Source of the DNA: Burkholderiaceae bacterium 16
GTDB taxonomy: Bacteria; Pseudomonadota; Gammaproteobacteria; Burkholderiales; Burkholderiaceae
Length of the DNA: 64,000 nt
NCBI GenBank assembly: GCA_000955785.1
Contig: JYOD01000021.1
Coordinates: 33,767-97,766, forward strand
Direction of reading: 5' to 3'
The notes beneath the pieces were generated by a model, which saw only the letters and a list, made by a program, of their open reading frames with translations, was not told where the DNA came from and ran no database searches. Below, one piece after another: positions 1 through 8,575 of this stretch. Every line of letters starts with the position of its first letter. The stretch's first letter is position 1. The translations under genes and the position numbers were made by a program.

Positions 1-128
1 GTAACGTCCTGCCGGGCGCCTACATGACTTTCAGCGCCCCTTCAGGTGGGGGAGTTTGAGGTGACCACAGGCGGGGGAGTACCATCGGGGCGAGCGTCCG
101 ATCGACGCCTGGCGCGGGACCACTGCAC

Positions 129-509
129 CTAGGGAAGCTTGGCTCGATGCGCCACACCAAAACGCACCGACAAATCTTCGAGACGCTTGTCCAGTGTCCA
201 TAGTTGCGCACCTGGTGTGATCAGAGCGGAAGCCAGCAATGAAATGTCCACTAGGCCACAACCTAGCCCATACAATTTTTCGTGTTCGATAAACGCCATT
301 ACCTCTGTAAGGCTCGCCTGCTTGGCAGGCTGCAACAGTCCAATGTCCCCGAGTGTCCGAGTACGTGGTGCTGGAGGCGTCCCGCAAGCCAATTCAACCA
401 CGACCATAGGGTGGGTCAGTGCTTGATCCGATAGGATCAAATTGACCAATGCGTCATTGCGGTTCCTAAAATGATCTGCCCATACTGAGGTATCGACGAG
501 TACGCTCAT
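129..509 (-). CDS. vapC: VapC-type PIN-domain ribonuclease toxin
   Basis: This 126-residue protein has the layout of a VapC toxin, a PIN-domain RNase that cleaves RNA unless its antitoxin binds it. The first acidic residue sits in the N-terminal VDTSVW motif (Asp6). A conserved Glu follows in VVELACG, and further Asp residues lie in [11 protein letters not shown] and LWTLDKRL near the C-terminus, matching the usual four-acid Mg site. The length is typical of the family. The start overlaps the stop of the upstream antitoxin gene by four bases (ATGA), so the two are translationally coupled. Family assignment is firm; the RNA target cannot be read from sequence. Confidence 0.92.
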   Translation of the reverse strand: MSVLVDTSVWADHFRNRNDALVNLILSDQALTHPMVVVELACGTPPAPRTRTLGDIGLLQPAKQASLTEVMAFIEHEKLYGLGCGLVDISLLASALITPGAQLWTLDKRLEDLSVRFGVAHRAKLP

Positions 510-712
510 TTAGCTTGAGGCTCCGTACGGCGACGCGGCACATCTTGCATGTCTGGAGCGGTGCCACCGAGGGCCGCGAGGCGCTTGGCCGCTTGTACCC
601 GGACGAAAGTCTTAATCGCTTCCCGAAAGAGGTCAGATTTGTCCATGCTGGGGTCGGCCACCTCTAGCGCCTGTTCATAGAGGGCGTCGTCGATTGTGAC
701 GGTAGTGCGCAT
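506..712 (-). CDS. vapB: VapB-type antitoxin
   Basis: This 68-residue protein starts with [16 protein letters not shown], the ribbon-helix-helix opening of VapB and related antitoxins. The strand TTVTI would pair to bind the operator and residues 12-45 would form the two helices. The C-terminal part (about 45-68) is charged and probably disordered, as expected for the toxin-binding tail. It lies directly upstream of vapC in the antitoxin-first order and overlaps it by four bases. Autoregulation by the VapBC complex is usual for the family and is inferred here. It sits at the edge of a decayed accessory segment, where such modules are common. Confidence 0.9.
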   Translation of the reverse strand: MRTTVTIDDALYEQALEVADPSMDKSDLFREAIKTFVRVQAAKRLAALGGTAPDMQDVPRRRTEPQAK

Positions 713-1074
713 AACGTGCTCCTTGCCTCAAAATTGATGTGAGTTTGCACCAAAAACAGCATCTCGGCAAGGCGCGCGAAGCATGGCATTTTTCGCTGCT
801 GCACTCATGTGGGGCGGCAGTACTGGCCAGATGCAGCCCGTAGGCATGGGACAGCAACACGGCATGGGCCGCCCGCGCGCGGCGAGCATACCGAATCCGT
901 TGAGCGCATGCTGCTCGATGTCATCGAACTCCTGTGCCGCGCAAGTCGTCCGAGAACGTCGCGGCCGCGACCGGCAATGCAGCGCAGCGCTTTCGGGACC
1001 TCATATCGCCTCGAGCATGGAATGTCGAAGCCCGTGGCACTCGTCGCGCCTCTTCCGCTCGACGCGCATGCGTC
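713..1074. other. Intergenic stretch without a recognised gene
   Basis: These 362 bases separate vapB from the VOC gene. Reading frames exist on both strands, but none gives a protein-like composition or a family I recognise. The part next to 712 should hold the vapBC promoter. Confidence 0.4.
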
Positions 1075-1443
1075 TTATCCCTTCGTGGAGATTTCCAGAA
1101 GATGCTTGCTCGGATCCTCGAAATAGATTCTGCGGCAGGCATCGTTCGTGCTGACCTCGCCGGGGCGGCGGCGGTATGGGTCCGATCGGTACATCAGATT
1201 GCGCGCCACGATTTGGGCGAGGCTTTGCTCGAATTCGACGTCGCTGGTCAGAAAGGCAAAGTGCTGCAGGGCAACATCGCCTTCCGCGTCCATGAAGTCC
1301 AGGGTGGCATCGTTGTCCAGCCGTACGGCAAGAAACGGCCCGAAGGGCATGGCCGCGGGACGTCCGAGGATCTTGCAGAGGACGCCGGCGGACACCTTCT
1401 TGTCATGAGAAAAGACGATGGTGTGGTTGAGACGGATGGTCAT
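1075..1443 (-). CDS. VOC (glyoxalase/bleomycin-resistance) superfamily protein
   Basis: This 122-residue protein opens with MTIRLNHTIVFSHDKK, the first beta strand and metal-ligand His of the vicinal oxygen chelate fold. A second His-containing strand (VALQHFAFLTSD) and the C-terminal YFEDPSKHLLEI, with the family's closing Glu, follow. These three positions normally hold a divalent metal. A longer reading frame reaches upstream to 1557, but its first 38 residues do not look like VOC sequence, so the ATG at 1443 is preferred. A single VOC domain of this size works as a dimer, either as an enzyme or as a drug- or metal-binding protein. The substrate is unknown and the neighbours give no clue. 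Confidence 0.8.
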   Translation of the reverse strand: MTIRLNHTIVFSHDKKVSAGVLCKILGRPAAMPFGPFLAVRLDNDATLDFMDAEGDVALQHFAFLTSDVEFEQSLAQIVARNLMYRSDPYRRRPGEVSTNDACRRIYFEDPSKHLLEISTKG

Positions 1444-1767
1444 GTCGCGCTCGACGACCCACAGCGGAAGTGTAGTTGAGTACTGTCTTGTCGTATGTCT
1501 GATGCGTCGCATAAGGCGCTTCGTAACGTGCGCGTTGGGAATGTACCAGTGCAACATTCACCGCTTGGGACACCCGTCTTTGAGTTGAGCGCACGTTGTC
1601 TGCTTGCCTGCACTCGAAGTTGCAGGGTAACGAAATCAGCGCCCTCAAGGTTATGGCCTGACCATAGTTATACGGCACATTGCACTTTTTTGGGGCGGCC
1701 TGTACTCGCCCGCGTTTTCTGCACTAACGTGTCACGTGCGGTGGCAGGGTGCCAGGGGGAAACGTAT
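1444..1767. other. Intergenic stretch without a recognised gene
   Basis: No convincing coding signal was found in these 324 bases between the VOC gene and the unknown 124-residue gene. Both flanking genes are on the minus strand, so the promoter of the VOC gene should lie in the part next to 1443. Confidence 0.35.
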
Positions 1768-2142
1768 TTAATCTTCCCATACCGCCTCCACTTCCCGCAT
1801 CAAACGCCCGGCGAGGATATAGTCCCCCAGTTTGGACGCCTTTGCCTCCAGGCTCTCCAGCGCAGCTGTCGGCAGTTCGCTCAACTCAAACTGGCAATAG
1901 AGGTTTCGCTGCCGGAAGGTCGCTTTTGGCCGCATTAGGCCGGCAACCAATGCCGTTGGAGATTTGACTGCGACGTTCTCTTGCCCGCGATATTCCACGC
2001 GTATCCCTGCCTTCTGGCCGAGCCGACCAAGTTCAATCGCATCTTGCCAGCCAGCCTCATAGTCCAGTTCCACCACCGTCACGCCTTCTGTCCCGAGGAG
2101 TCTTAGTGCCTCCCCTTTGGTGCCAGCTCGAGCTGTCGCCAT
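1768..2142 (-). CDS. Hypothetical protein, 124 residues
   Basis: I do not recognise this protein. It is 124 residues, soluble, with no signal peptide or membrane segment. The first part (about 5-50) reads as alternating helix and strand (EALRLLGTEGVTVVELDY, then IELGRLGQKAGIRVEY). The second half is helical and charged (ALESLEAKASKLGDYILAGRLMREVEAVWED). Its composition and codon use look like a real gene, with an ATG start. The surroundings (toxin-antitoxin pair, broken H-NS gene, gene scraps) suggest a mobile-element or plasmid-borne hypothetical. Function not assigned. Confidence 0.6.
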   Translation of the reverse strand: MATARAGTKGEALRLLGTEGVTVVELDYEAGWQDAIELGRLGQKAGIRVEYRGQENVAVKSPTALVAGLMRPKATFRQRNLYCQFELSELPTAALESLEAKASKLGDYILAGRLMREVEAVWED

Positions 2143-2629
2143 TTACTTCTCCACTCACTTTCTCGGCGCATATGGGCCAGGCCCTACGCCCTCACAGTAT
2201 TGTAGCCGCCAGCGGAGCCTCGAGCTCGATGGCTTTCCCGGCGATTGACAGGTTCGGGCACTGCGGAATGCGGGGGCGGACTCGGTGGCACAAGGAGAGG
2301 GGAGCTGCGATTTCGTCGCACTTCTGGAACACGCTTCATTCAGCTAGTTGGATGTTCGCCCTGGCGTTGGCATTGGCCAGATTCCCCCGGTGCCACGGTC
2401 ACAGCGAGGGACCTGTTGGTTTCTTGTTCAGCAATTTCTGCTTGGGGTAGCCGACTATCGGCGAAAACCTTGTTTGTCCGTACATCATTCTGCACATTGG
2501 CTGCTTGCTCTGAATTCACTCGCTAAAATATGGGCTTAATATTACCCGGCGGACTACAAGCAAGGAGTTGGTGAAAATTCGGTGATGTGCTGTAGGATAT
2601 CGAACTGTTCTTAATTGATGGAGATCGAC
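2143..2629. other. Intergenic stretch without a recognised gene
   Basis: No recognisable gene was found here. The last 130 bases are AT-rich compared with the surroundings and would have held the promoter of the H-NS-like gene that follows. A purine-rich Shine-Dalgarno-like stretch (GATGGAG) lies 7-13 bases before its ATG. Confidence 0.35.
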
Positions 2630-2858
2630 ATGGCTACCTACAAACAATTGCTGGCAGAAAAAGAAAAGCTCGAAACCCAGCTCGCTGAGGTTCGTCAAAG
2701 CGAGGTCGCTGGAGTTGTTGAGAAGATCCAGGATTTGATGGCAGAGTACGAACTCACCGTACATGGACCCGAAGACCGGCGCCACTTGGACCGGGCGTGG
2801 TCGTGCACCGGCGTGGCTGGGGAAGAATCGCGACAAGTTTCTGATTCCGGAGGCGTGA
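2630..2858 (+). pseudogene. H-NS family nucleoid protein, broken by an internal out-of-frame deletion
   Basis: From the ATG at 2630 the first frame encodes about 43 residues beginning MATYKQLLAEKEKLETQL, the coiled-coil oligomerisation domain of the short Burkholderiaceae H-NS proteins. The frame then runs into unrelated sequence. In the next frame, from 2763 to the stop at 2856-2858, the DNA encodes the family's DNA-binding end: YMDPKTGATWTGRGRAPAW, then LGKNRDKFLIPEA, with the TWTGRGRAP core intact. The linker of about 20-30 residues that normally joins the halves is missing and the junction is out of frame. Both ends are well conserved, so the loss looks recent. As it stands, the product would oligomerise but not bind DNA. 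Confidence 0.85.
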
Positions 2859-4126
2859 GCAGGAGCACTGGAATCCGTTTGCCGAGTTGAAATTCCTTGG
2901 CCTGAGGAGTTGCTGCCAAAGCTGTCTCTTGGCGTCAGCGGCGCGGCAATATCCCCGCATGTCTAGGTTTGCCCGCTCTCTATTGCGCTTCTTTCATATC
3001 GCAGTATTAGTGGAGCGGGTAGTCGTTTTTGCGCGTGCTGAGCACTATAAAGAGATGGTTTTTTTGCGGTCCGTCCTCGGCCTTGCTAGTGACACCCGCG
3101 TCAGAGAAGGCGTCCCCGGGGGAAGGCTTGTAACCGGAAAGCTGATCAAGCGCGGCACGCGCGCCAACATCAAGGCATCGAAGCAGTAACGCTGTTTCCC
3201 CTCTGGGGTTTAACGGGAACCCAGTAGAAAAAGGGGTGTAGGCGACAGGGTTGGCGCCCACACCCTCGAGGAATGGCAACACGGGGTCAGTCAAGTCGCC
3301 GTTGGCAAGTATGTTGCATTGCAGCAGTTTTGGTATCCCGCTAATGGAGGGATTGTCCGAGGGGAAAAATAGTCCCCCGACAAATGGCTGGGGAGGCTGG
3401 GCAGGGCCGCTCGATGATAAGAGGGCCTACCGCTTGCAGTGCATAGCAATCGCTTGACCTTGTCCAATTGGGACCTGGTGCGACCAGCGTATTTGCTAGT
3501 AGTAGAATCCCGTCCGCGCCGACGATCGGGTCAAAAATGCTCAGGGCAAGTGGGTCGCTGTTCGGGAGGATGGTGGCGTCCGAGAAGCTTCCACTTTTGC
3601 GTCGCATGTGTCGTGCTGTTCGACCGCCGTGCCGGCAGAACTGAGCCGCGATGCGCGCGGCGTCGGGATATGGATTTATTTTCTTTCACGAACGTGAATA
3701 TTTACCGGGAGAGCTGGTAAAGGGGCCGACGGTATGGACTTCGGCTGCGCGTAGTCTGGCTCCTTAGCGAACAAACAGATCCCAAAGTTCGAGTGCCGAT
3801 CCGTTGGCCCTGAGACGCCTATGAGCCAGAGGCGTGAAAGAGCGATCGACGTGCCGAAACATTCGTCCGACGTGCGCCCAATCGAGCACCCATTCGGTAT
3901 CGAACGGAAGGTCCTCGCCCAGCCCGTGCGCCGGTGGTGCGAGGAGACAAAGCCGAATGCCGAGCTTGGCATTGGACTACAGGCTCGGGAAGCTTCGGGA
4001 GGCAAGGCTTACCTACAGTTGCGAGCCACAACTATCAATGCGCCAGCGGCGCTAATCGGACCGGTAAAGCATCCCGGTTAGCGCCTCTTGCATTTGCGCC
4101 TGGTGGCCCATGCACCCGCCCCTGGG
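2859..4126. other. Decayed accessory stretch with gene scraps
   Basis: These 1.27 kb hold no intact gene I can name. Several short frames on both strands read partly like protein: a minus-strand frame through 3341-3607 that seems to continue near 3007-3294, and the fragment at 3764-3976. All are interrupted by stops or shifts. The composition is less uniform than in the catabolic regions that follow. This fits the remains of a mobile element next to vapBC and the H-NS remnant. Confidence 0.4.
3764..3976 (-). pseudogene. Fragment of an unidentified protein
   Basis: An open frame of 70 codons without an ATG at its head encodes a protein-like stretch. It includes the segments APPAHGLGEDLPFDTEWVLD, WAHVGRMFRHVDRSFTPLAH and ALELWDLFVR, and then a stop. 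The Trp- and Arg-rich composition looks like a real coding remnant, not a shadow frame. I do not recognise the family. The fragment is cut at its 5' end by a stop and probably at its 3' end by a premature stop. It may come from an integrative element; this is inference from context only. Confidence 0.3.
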
Positions 4127-4480
4127 TTAGAGCGCCGCCGTCACGATGATTTCGACCAGCAGTTCGGGGCGTGCCAGCTTAGCCTCGCACGTCGCGCGGG
4201 TGGGGACAGCGTGCTCGGGGATCCATTCCTCCCATGCGGTGTTCATGCCGTCGAAGTCGCGGGCGATGTCCTTCAGCCAGATCTGCACCGACAGCAGCTT
4301 CTCTTTGTCGGCGCCGACGCTGGCCAGATAGCCGTCGATCTTCGCGAGCACGTCGCGGGTCTGGCCGGCGATGTCGGCGGTGGTGTCGCCGGCGGTGACG
4401 CCGGCTACGTAGACGATGTCGTTGTGGACGACCAGGCGGGACAGGCGTTTGGTGGATTGATAGCGCTGGATCTGGCTCAT
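4127..4480 (-). CDS. RidA/YjgF/YER057c family imine deaminase
   Basis: This 117-residue protein belongs to the RidA superfamily, which hydrolyses reactive enamine and imine intermediates. Visible features are RLVVHNDIVYVAGVTAGD near the N-terminus, the central DVLAKIDGYLASVG helix, and the C-terminal VPTRATCEAKLARPELLVEI, which carries the family's Arg and Glu. A longer frame exists upstream, but MSQIQRYQ at 4480 matches the normal start and has a purine-rich leader. It is the last gene of the amine-oxidase operon. Placing RidA behind flavin oxidases that make imines fits a clean-up role for the oxidation product. Confidence 0.88.
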   Translation of the reverse strand: MSQIQRYQSTKRLSRLVVHNDIVYVAGVTAGDTTADIAGQTRDVLAKIDGYLASVGADKEKLLSVQIWLKDIARDFDGMNTAWEEWIPEHAVPTRATCEAKLARPELLVEIIVTAAL

Positions 4481-4544
4481 GTGCGATTCCTGTTGGTGGT
4501 TGGTTGAGGGTGGTGTGGTGGAAGGTAATGAAGACGGTATTGGC

Positions 4545-5717
4545 CTAATCGCGCTGGGTTGCAGCCTGCGTGCCCTGGGGTTTGCCAAAGCGATCGATGG
4601 CGAAGGCTTCGACAGGGAGTGAGGCATGCCCCTCGGTGACCAGTTCGGCAACGATCTGGCCTACGATGGGCCCCAGCTCAAATCCATGCGCGGAAAAGCC
4701 GAATGCATGCACCAGGTCGGGCGCTGTGCGGCTGCGGCTGATGACGGGGATATCGTCCGGCATGAAGGCTTCCACGCCCGCCCAGGCGCGGTTGATCGCA
4801 AGCGGGCCGAGGTGGGGAAACAGCGCGGTAACGGTCTGTGCGCTGGTCGCCAGCTTGAGCATGTCGACTTCGCCGTGGCGGGCTTTCGCATCAGCCTTGC
4901 AGCGCAGTCCGCCGCCGATCAGCACAGTGCCGTTGGCGAACTGCTTGAACGACAGGGCCCGGCCGGTGGCGCCCAATACCGGTTTGACGAAGGGCGCAAC
5001 ACGGTAGGTGATCATCAGCATCAGGCCGCCGGCCTGCACCGGCACCGGCTCGCCGACCTGTGCTGCAAATTCGCCGGCCCATGCCCCCGCCGTGTTGACG
5101 AGATGGCTGGCGCTGAAGGTGCCGCGCGTGGTGCGGACTAGCCAGTGGTTTCCCGTGCGCTCCACCTGCAGCGCCGGCGTGCCTTCGTGGATCGCCACGC
5201 CGGCGCGCTCGGCCGCGCGCCGGAAGCCAGTCACGGCGCGGTAGGGCAGCGCATGGCCATCTTCGTGTGCCCAAATCGCGCCGGTGACATGGGGCGCGAT
5301 GGATGGCACCAGTTCGCGCACGGTATGAGCGTCCACCAGCGCCTCGTGCGTGAATCCCAGTGCCTGCAACTGCGCCACGCGGCCACGCAGCACTTCCAGC
5401 TCGGCTTCGCTCTCCGCCACCTTGAGCTGGCCGCTCGCTACGAAATCGGCATCGTCGCCTGTCAGCTCGGCCAGGCGGTGCCACAGTTTGCGCGCGGCGA
5501 GTGCGAGCGGGATCTCGGCCACATGCCGGCCCAGCGTGCGGACCCCGCCGGCATTCACGCCGGAAGCGTGCCGGCCGCAGTATTCAGCTTCGAGCAGCGT
5601 TACCCGCAGGCCATGTCGTGCAAGTTGCAGCGCGCTTGAAGTCCCCTGCAGGCCACCGCCGATGACGATGACATCGGCCCCCAGTTTGGCATCAGGCTTC
5701 ACGGGCAAGCTCGCCAA
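4545..5717 (-). CDS. FAD-dependent amine oxidoreductase (DAO family), HcnC/OoxB-like subunit
   Basis: This 390-residue flavoprotein has a Rossmann GxGxxG motif near its start (VIVIGGGLQGTSSALQLARH) and the DAO-family layout seen in sarcosine oxidase, glycine oxidase and the HcnC or octopine-oxidase B subunits. The C-terminal segment (INRAWAGVEAFMPDDIPVIS, then HAFGFSAHGFELGPIVG) is the typical flavin-closing region. The start overlaps the end of the upstream subunit gene by 26 bases. With the two preceding genes it makes the HcnA/HcnB/HcnC-type heterotrimer that oxidises an amino or imino acid and passes electrons through FAD and 2Fe-2S centres. The substrate is unknown; opines, D-amino acids or hydroxyproline are candidates. 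Confidence 0.85.
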   Translation of the reverse strand: MASLPVKPDAKLGADVIVIGGGLQGTSSALQLARHGLRVTLLEAEYCGRHASGVNAGGVRTLGRHVAEIPLALAARKLWHRLAELTGDDADFVASGQLKVAESEAELEVLRGRVAQLQALGFTHEALVDAHTVRELVPSIAPHVTGAIWAHEDGHALPYRAVTGFRRAAERAGVAIHEGTPALQVERTGNHWLVRTTRGTFSASHLVNTAGAWAGEFAAQVGEPVPVQAGGLMLMITYRVAPFVKPVLGATGRALSFKQFANGTVLIGGGLRCKADAKARHGEVDMLKLATSAQTVTALFPHLGPLAINRAWAGVEAFMPDDIPVISRSRTAPDLVHAFGFSAHGFELGPIVGQIVAELVTEGHASLPVEAFAIDRFGKPQGTQAATQRD

Positions 5718-7071
5718 GGGTGATCGGCTTGATGGGCGGGCGAATGCGGTAGTAGCCCACCTCCTGCGGCGGCACGCCGCGTGCCTGCGCGATGACCTCC
5801 GTTACGGTCAGTCCGCAGAGCCGGCCCTGGCACGGTCCCATGCCGCAACGGCCGAAGGCCTTGGTCTGGTTGGGACCGCCGCAGCCCAGTTCGACAAACG
5901 CACGGATCTCGCCGGCCGTGACCTCTTCGCAGCGGCATACGACGACCTCGTCCGCCGGCACACGGTTGGCGGCCTTGGGGCGATACAGCGTATCGAGGAA
6001 GGGGCGGATCTGCAGGTGCGAGCGCAGCGCGGCGCGGGCGGGTGCGGCGTGGCGGTCGCGCCCGGCGACGTCCAGGCGGCCTGCCGCATGCGCGGCGGCC
6101 AGCCCGGCCAGCTCGCCTTGCAGGCGTGCTGCCAGCGCACCGCCGATGCCTCGCCCATCGCCGGCGATATAGATGCCGGGAATGTCGAGCGCACCCCATT
6201 GGTCCGCTTGCGGCTGCCAGCACAACTGGATATCGTCCCACCGATGCGCGGCACGCAGCGCCCAGGTGAACTGCGTATTGGGTACCACGCCCTGGTGGAG
6301 CAGCACGGTGCGGGTCTCGATGCGCTGTTCGCGCCCGCCGCTGGTAAAGCGCAGCGCGCGCACCGCATCGTTGCCCTCGACGGCCAGGCCGGTGGCGCCT
6401 TTGTAGAAGGGCACGCCGCTCTTGCTGAGCGTGCGCATCAGCGCCAGGCCTTTCTTCAGGTAGCGCCAGCCCGCCAGCGCGCCGCCCAGGTGAGATAGCG
6501 CGCGGCGGTAGTCGGCGCCATCGGTGGTGTCGACGATGGCGCGGATCGGCACCCCGGCGCGCACATACTGCCACCCCAGCAGGTAGAGCAGCGGGCCGCA
6601 CCCGGCGAGCACCACCGGCTCGGCTGGCGCGAGGTCGGCGCTCTTGAGCAGGATTTGCGCCGCGCCCGCAGTCATCACGCCGGGCAGGGTCCAGCCCGGA
6701 ATCGGGAAGGGCCGCTCCATGGCACCGGTGCATAGAATGACCTGCCCGGCCTGCAGGCTCGCCACGCCGCCATCGCGCAGGTAATGCACGACACGCTCGC
6801 GCGTGACCTGCCACACCGCCGCGCCGGTGATGTGCTGCGCGCCGCTGGCGGCGAAAGCCTCGGCTAGGGCGGCGCCGGCCGCGTAGTCCGGCCCGAGGAT
6901 GCGCAGCCGCTCCGGCGTGGCTGCCGTGATGGCACGATAGATCTGGCCGCCGGGGGCATCCTGCTCGTCCAGCAGCGCCACGCGCGCGCCGTGGCCGGCG
7001 GCGGCCACGGCAGCGGCCATGCCGGCCGGCCCGGCGCCGATGATGGCAATATCGAATTGCTGTTCAGGCAT
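5692..7071 (-). CDS. FAD/NAD(P)-binding oxidoreductase with C-terminal BFD-type 2Fe-2S domain, HcnB/OoxA-like
   Basis: The 459-residue product starts with an FAD-binding Rossmann motif (IAIIGAGPAGMAAAVAAAGH, about residues 8-27). It carries the ATG box of pyridine-nucleotide disulfide oxidoreductases (QVILCTGAMERPFPIPGW) and a second dinucleotide motif (VVLAGCGPLLYLLG). Near the C-terminus, CRCEEVTAGEI and RCGMGPCQGRLCG supply the cysteines of a BFD-like 2Fe-2S cluster. This is the architecture of HcnB, octopine oxidase subunit A and hydroxyproline dehydrogenase partners. A frame 17 codons longer exists, but the ATG at 7071 directly precedes the FAD strand. It overlaps the small 2Fe-2S subunit gene by eight bases. 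Confidence 0.87.
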   Translation of the reverse strand: MPEQQFDIAIIGAGPAGMAAAVAAAGHGARVALLDEQDAPGGQIYRAITAATPERLRILGPDYAAGAALAEAFAASGAQHITGAAVWQVTRERVVHYLRDGGVASLQAGQVILCTGAMERPFPIPGWTLPGVMTAGAAQILLKSADLAPAEPVVLAGCGPLLYLLGWQYVRAGVPIRAIVDTTDGADYRRALSHLGGALAGWRYLKKGLALMRTLSKSGVPFYKGATGLAVEGNDAVRALRFTSGGREQRIETRTVLLHQGVVPNTQFTWALRAAHRWDDIQLCWQPQADQWGALDIPGIYIAGDGRGIGGALAARLQGELAGLAAAHAAGRLDVAGRDRHAAPARAALRSHLQIRPFLDTLYRPKAANRVPADEVVVCRCEEVTAGEIRAFVELGCGGPNQTKAFGRCGMGPCQGRLCGLTVTEVIAQARGVPPQEVGYYRIRPPIKPITLGELAREA

Positions 7072-7420
7072 GGTCGGCCTCCTTCTCGGTTGCGGTCTCC
7101 GGCGCTGCGAACTCGAGCGCAAGGTCGCGCGCGCCGTGCTGGCTGCGCACGGTCATGCCTTCGCGCACTTGCACCAGGCAAGCCTGACGGCTTGGCTGGC
7201 CGTCAATCTCCATCAGGCATTCGAAGCAAACGCCCATCATGCAGTAGGGCGCGCGCGGGGCGCCACTGACCGGGGTGGTGCGCAAGCGCGTCACGCCACC
7301 TGCCAGCAGCGCGGCAGCCACGCTGCGCCCGGAGGGCACACACAGGGGCTGGCCGTTGAATTCGATCGTCACCATGACGGCGCCGTCGGCAAGCGGGCGG
7401 AACAGGGCTTCAGTGGGCAT
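7064..7420 (-). CDS. Small 2Fe-2S ferredoxin-like subunit, HcnA-like
   Basis: This 118-residue protein is the small iron-sulfur subunit of a flavin dehydrogenase trimer. It shows the plant-ferredoxin-like strand VTIEFNGQPLCVPSGRSVAA and the cysteine cluster APYCMMGVCFECLMEIDG, with the final cysteine in SRQACLVQVREGM. This pattern is shared by HcnA and the gamma subunits of hydroxyproline and octopine oxidases. The ATG at 7420 was preferred to an upstream extension. The gene overlaps its upstream neighbour by 11 bases and its downstream partner by 8, indicating one polycistronic unit. Its role is electron transfer between the two flavin subunits. Confidence 0.87.
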   Translation of the reverse strand: MPTEALFRPLADGAVMVTIEFNGQPLCVPSGRSVAAALLAGGVTRLRTTPVSGAPRAPYCMMGVCFECLMEIDGQPSRQACLVQVREGMTVRSQHGARDLALEFAAPETATEKEADHA

Positions 7421-8537
7421 GATGGAAAACCTGGTTGGTATCGAGGAAGCGGTCGCCGGTGAATGCGTCAATGCCTTCGGGCCTGGCGCCGCCGCTGACC
7501 CACGGTGCTACACGAAAGACATGGGCGGCGGCTAGCGTGACGCCGCTGTGGCAAGTGGTGACAAAGGCGCCAAGGCAAGCGGCGCTTTCCTGGTAGATCG
7601 GGAAACCGTCTGGGGTCATCACGCGCAGCGCGCCCCAGGCGCGCACCAGTTTGAGACTGGCCAGCGCCGGAAAACTGCGCACGCCGCGACTGGCGATCGC
7701 GCCGAGCACGTCCACCGTTGTGCCGTCATCGAACCCGACGTCTTCCATCGAGTCGCCTAGCTGGATGGTGCCCTCGTCGGTTTGCCGCACATAGGTGGTG
7801 GGATGATCGAGGAAGTGCGAGGCCCGCTCTCCGATCAGGACCTGGCCGCGGTTGGGCGCCACCGGAGCATGCAGCCCGATCTGCCCGGCCAGCGCGCGAT
7901 TGCCCAGGCCGGATGCCAGCACAATGCGGGGCGCCGCAAAGCGTGTGCCGCCGGCTTCCACGACAAAGCTCGCGCCATCGCGCCCGATCTGTCCCACGCC
8001 GTGGCGGGGCAGTATCCGTACGCCACGCTGCTGGCATGCCGTGTGCAAGGCACGCAGCAGCTTGAGCGGATTCGCATGGCCGTCCATCGGCGTGTAGCTG
8101 GCGCCGGCCACGTCCGGCCCGATGCCGGGCAGGCGCGCGGCCACCATGTCGTGGTCCAGCATCTCGAACGGATAATCGCCGCCAAGGTCATCGCGAATGC
8201 GTTGCAGCCGCGCCTCGCGCGCCTGCATCTCCTCGGCGGAGAAGCAAAGGTGGAAGCCGCCCGGCTGTTTGAGTTGCACATCGATGCCGGTGTCTGCCAG
8301 CAGCGCGGCGGCCAGCGCAGGCCATCGCCGCGCCGAGTCCATGGTCCAGCTGGCATAGGGCGCCATGCCGAAGCCCTTGCCCTGTACCCAGACCAGGCCG
8401 AAGTTGCCGCGCGAGGCACGGAAGGCATCGTCGCCTTCGTCCAGCACGGTCACGCGCACGCCGTTGCGGGCGGCCCCGTAGGCAATGGCGGTGCCGACCA
8501 GGCCGCCGCCGATGACGATAAGATCGCTTGTGGTCAT
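7410..8537 (-). CDS. Second FAD-dependent DAO-family oxidoreductase
   Basis: A 375-residue flavoprotein begins MTTSDLIVIGGGLVGTAIAY, the FAD Rossmann motif. DAO-family segments follow (SRGNFGLVWVQGKGFG, about residue 45; GHANPLKLLRAL; APNRGQVLIGER; then RVMTPDGFPIYQ with CHSGVTLAAAH at the end). The start at 8537 was chosen because the longer open frame upstream belongs to the permease gene region. It is distinct from the DAO subunit at 4545-5717, so the operon encodes two amine oxidases. One may act on the imported compound and the other on a product. The substrate is unknown. Confidence 0.85.
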   Translation of the reverse strand: MTTSDLIVIGGGLVGTAIAYGAARNGVRVTVLDEGDDAFRASRGNFGLVWVQGKGFGMAPYASWTMDSARRWPALAAALLADTGIDVQLKQPGGFHLCFSAEEMQAREARLQRIRDDLGGDYPFEMLDHDMVAARLPGIGPDVAGASYTPMDGHANPLKLLRALHTACQQRGVRILPRHGVGQIGRDGASFVVEAGGTRFAAPRIVLASGLGNRALAGQIGLHAPVAPNRGQVLIGERASHFLDHPTTYVRQTDEGTIQLGDSMEDVGFDDGTTVDVLGAIASRGVRSFPALASLKLVRAWGALRVMTPDGFPIYQESAACLGAFVTTCHSGVTLAAAHVFRVAPWVSGGARPEGIDAFTGDRFLDTNQVFHHAH

Positions 8538-8575
8538 GATGAGAGTGGGTTGCGAAACACGCCTTGCGCGGGCGT

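Noticed and set aside
3007..3607. Minus-strand frames that could be a conjugation protein
   Set aside because: The segments look partly protein-like but are broken by stops and no family motif could be recognised.
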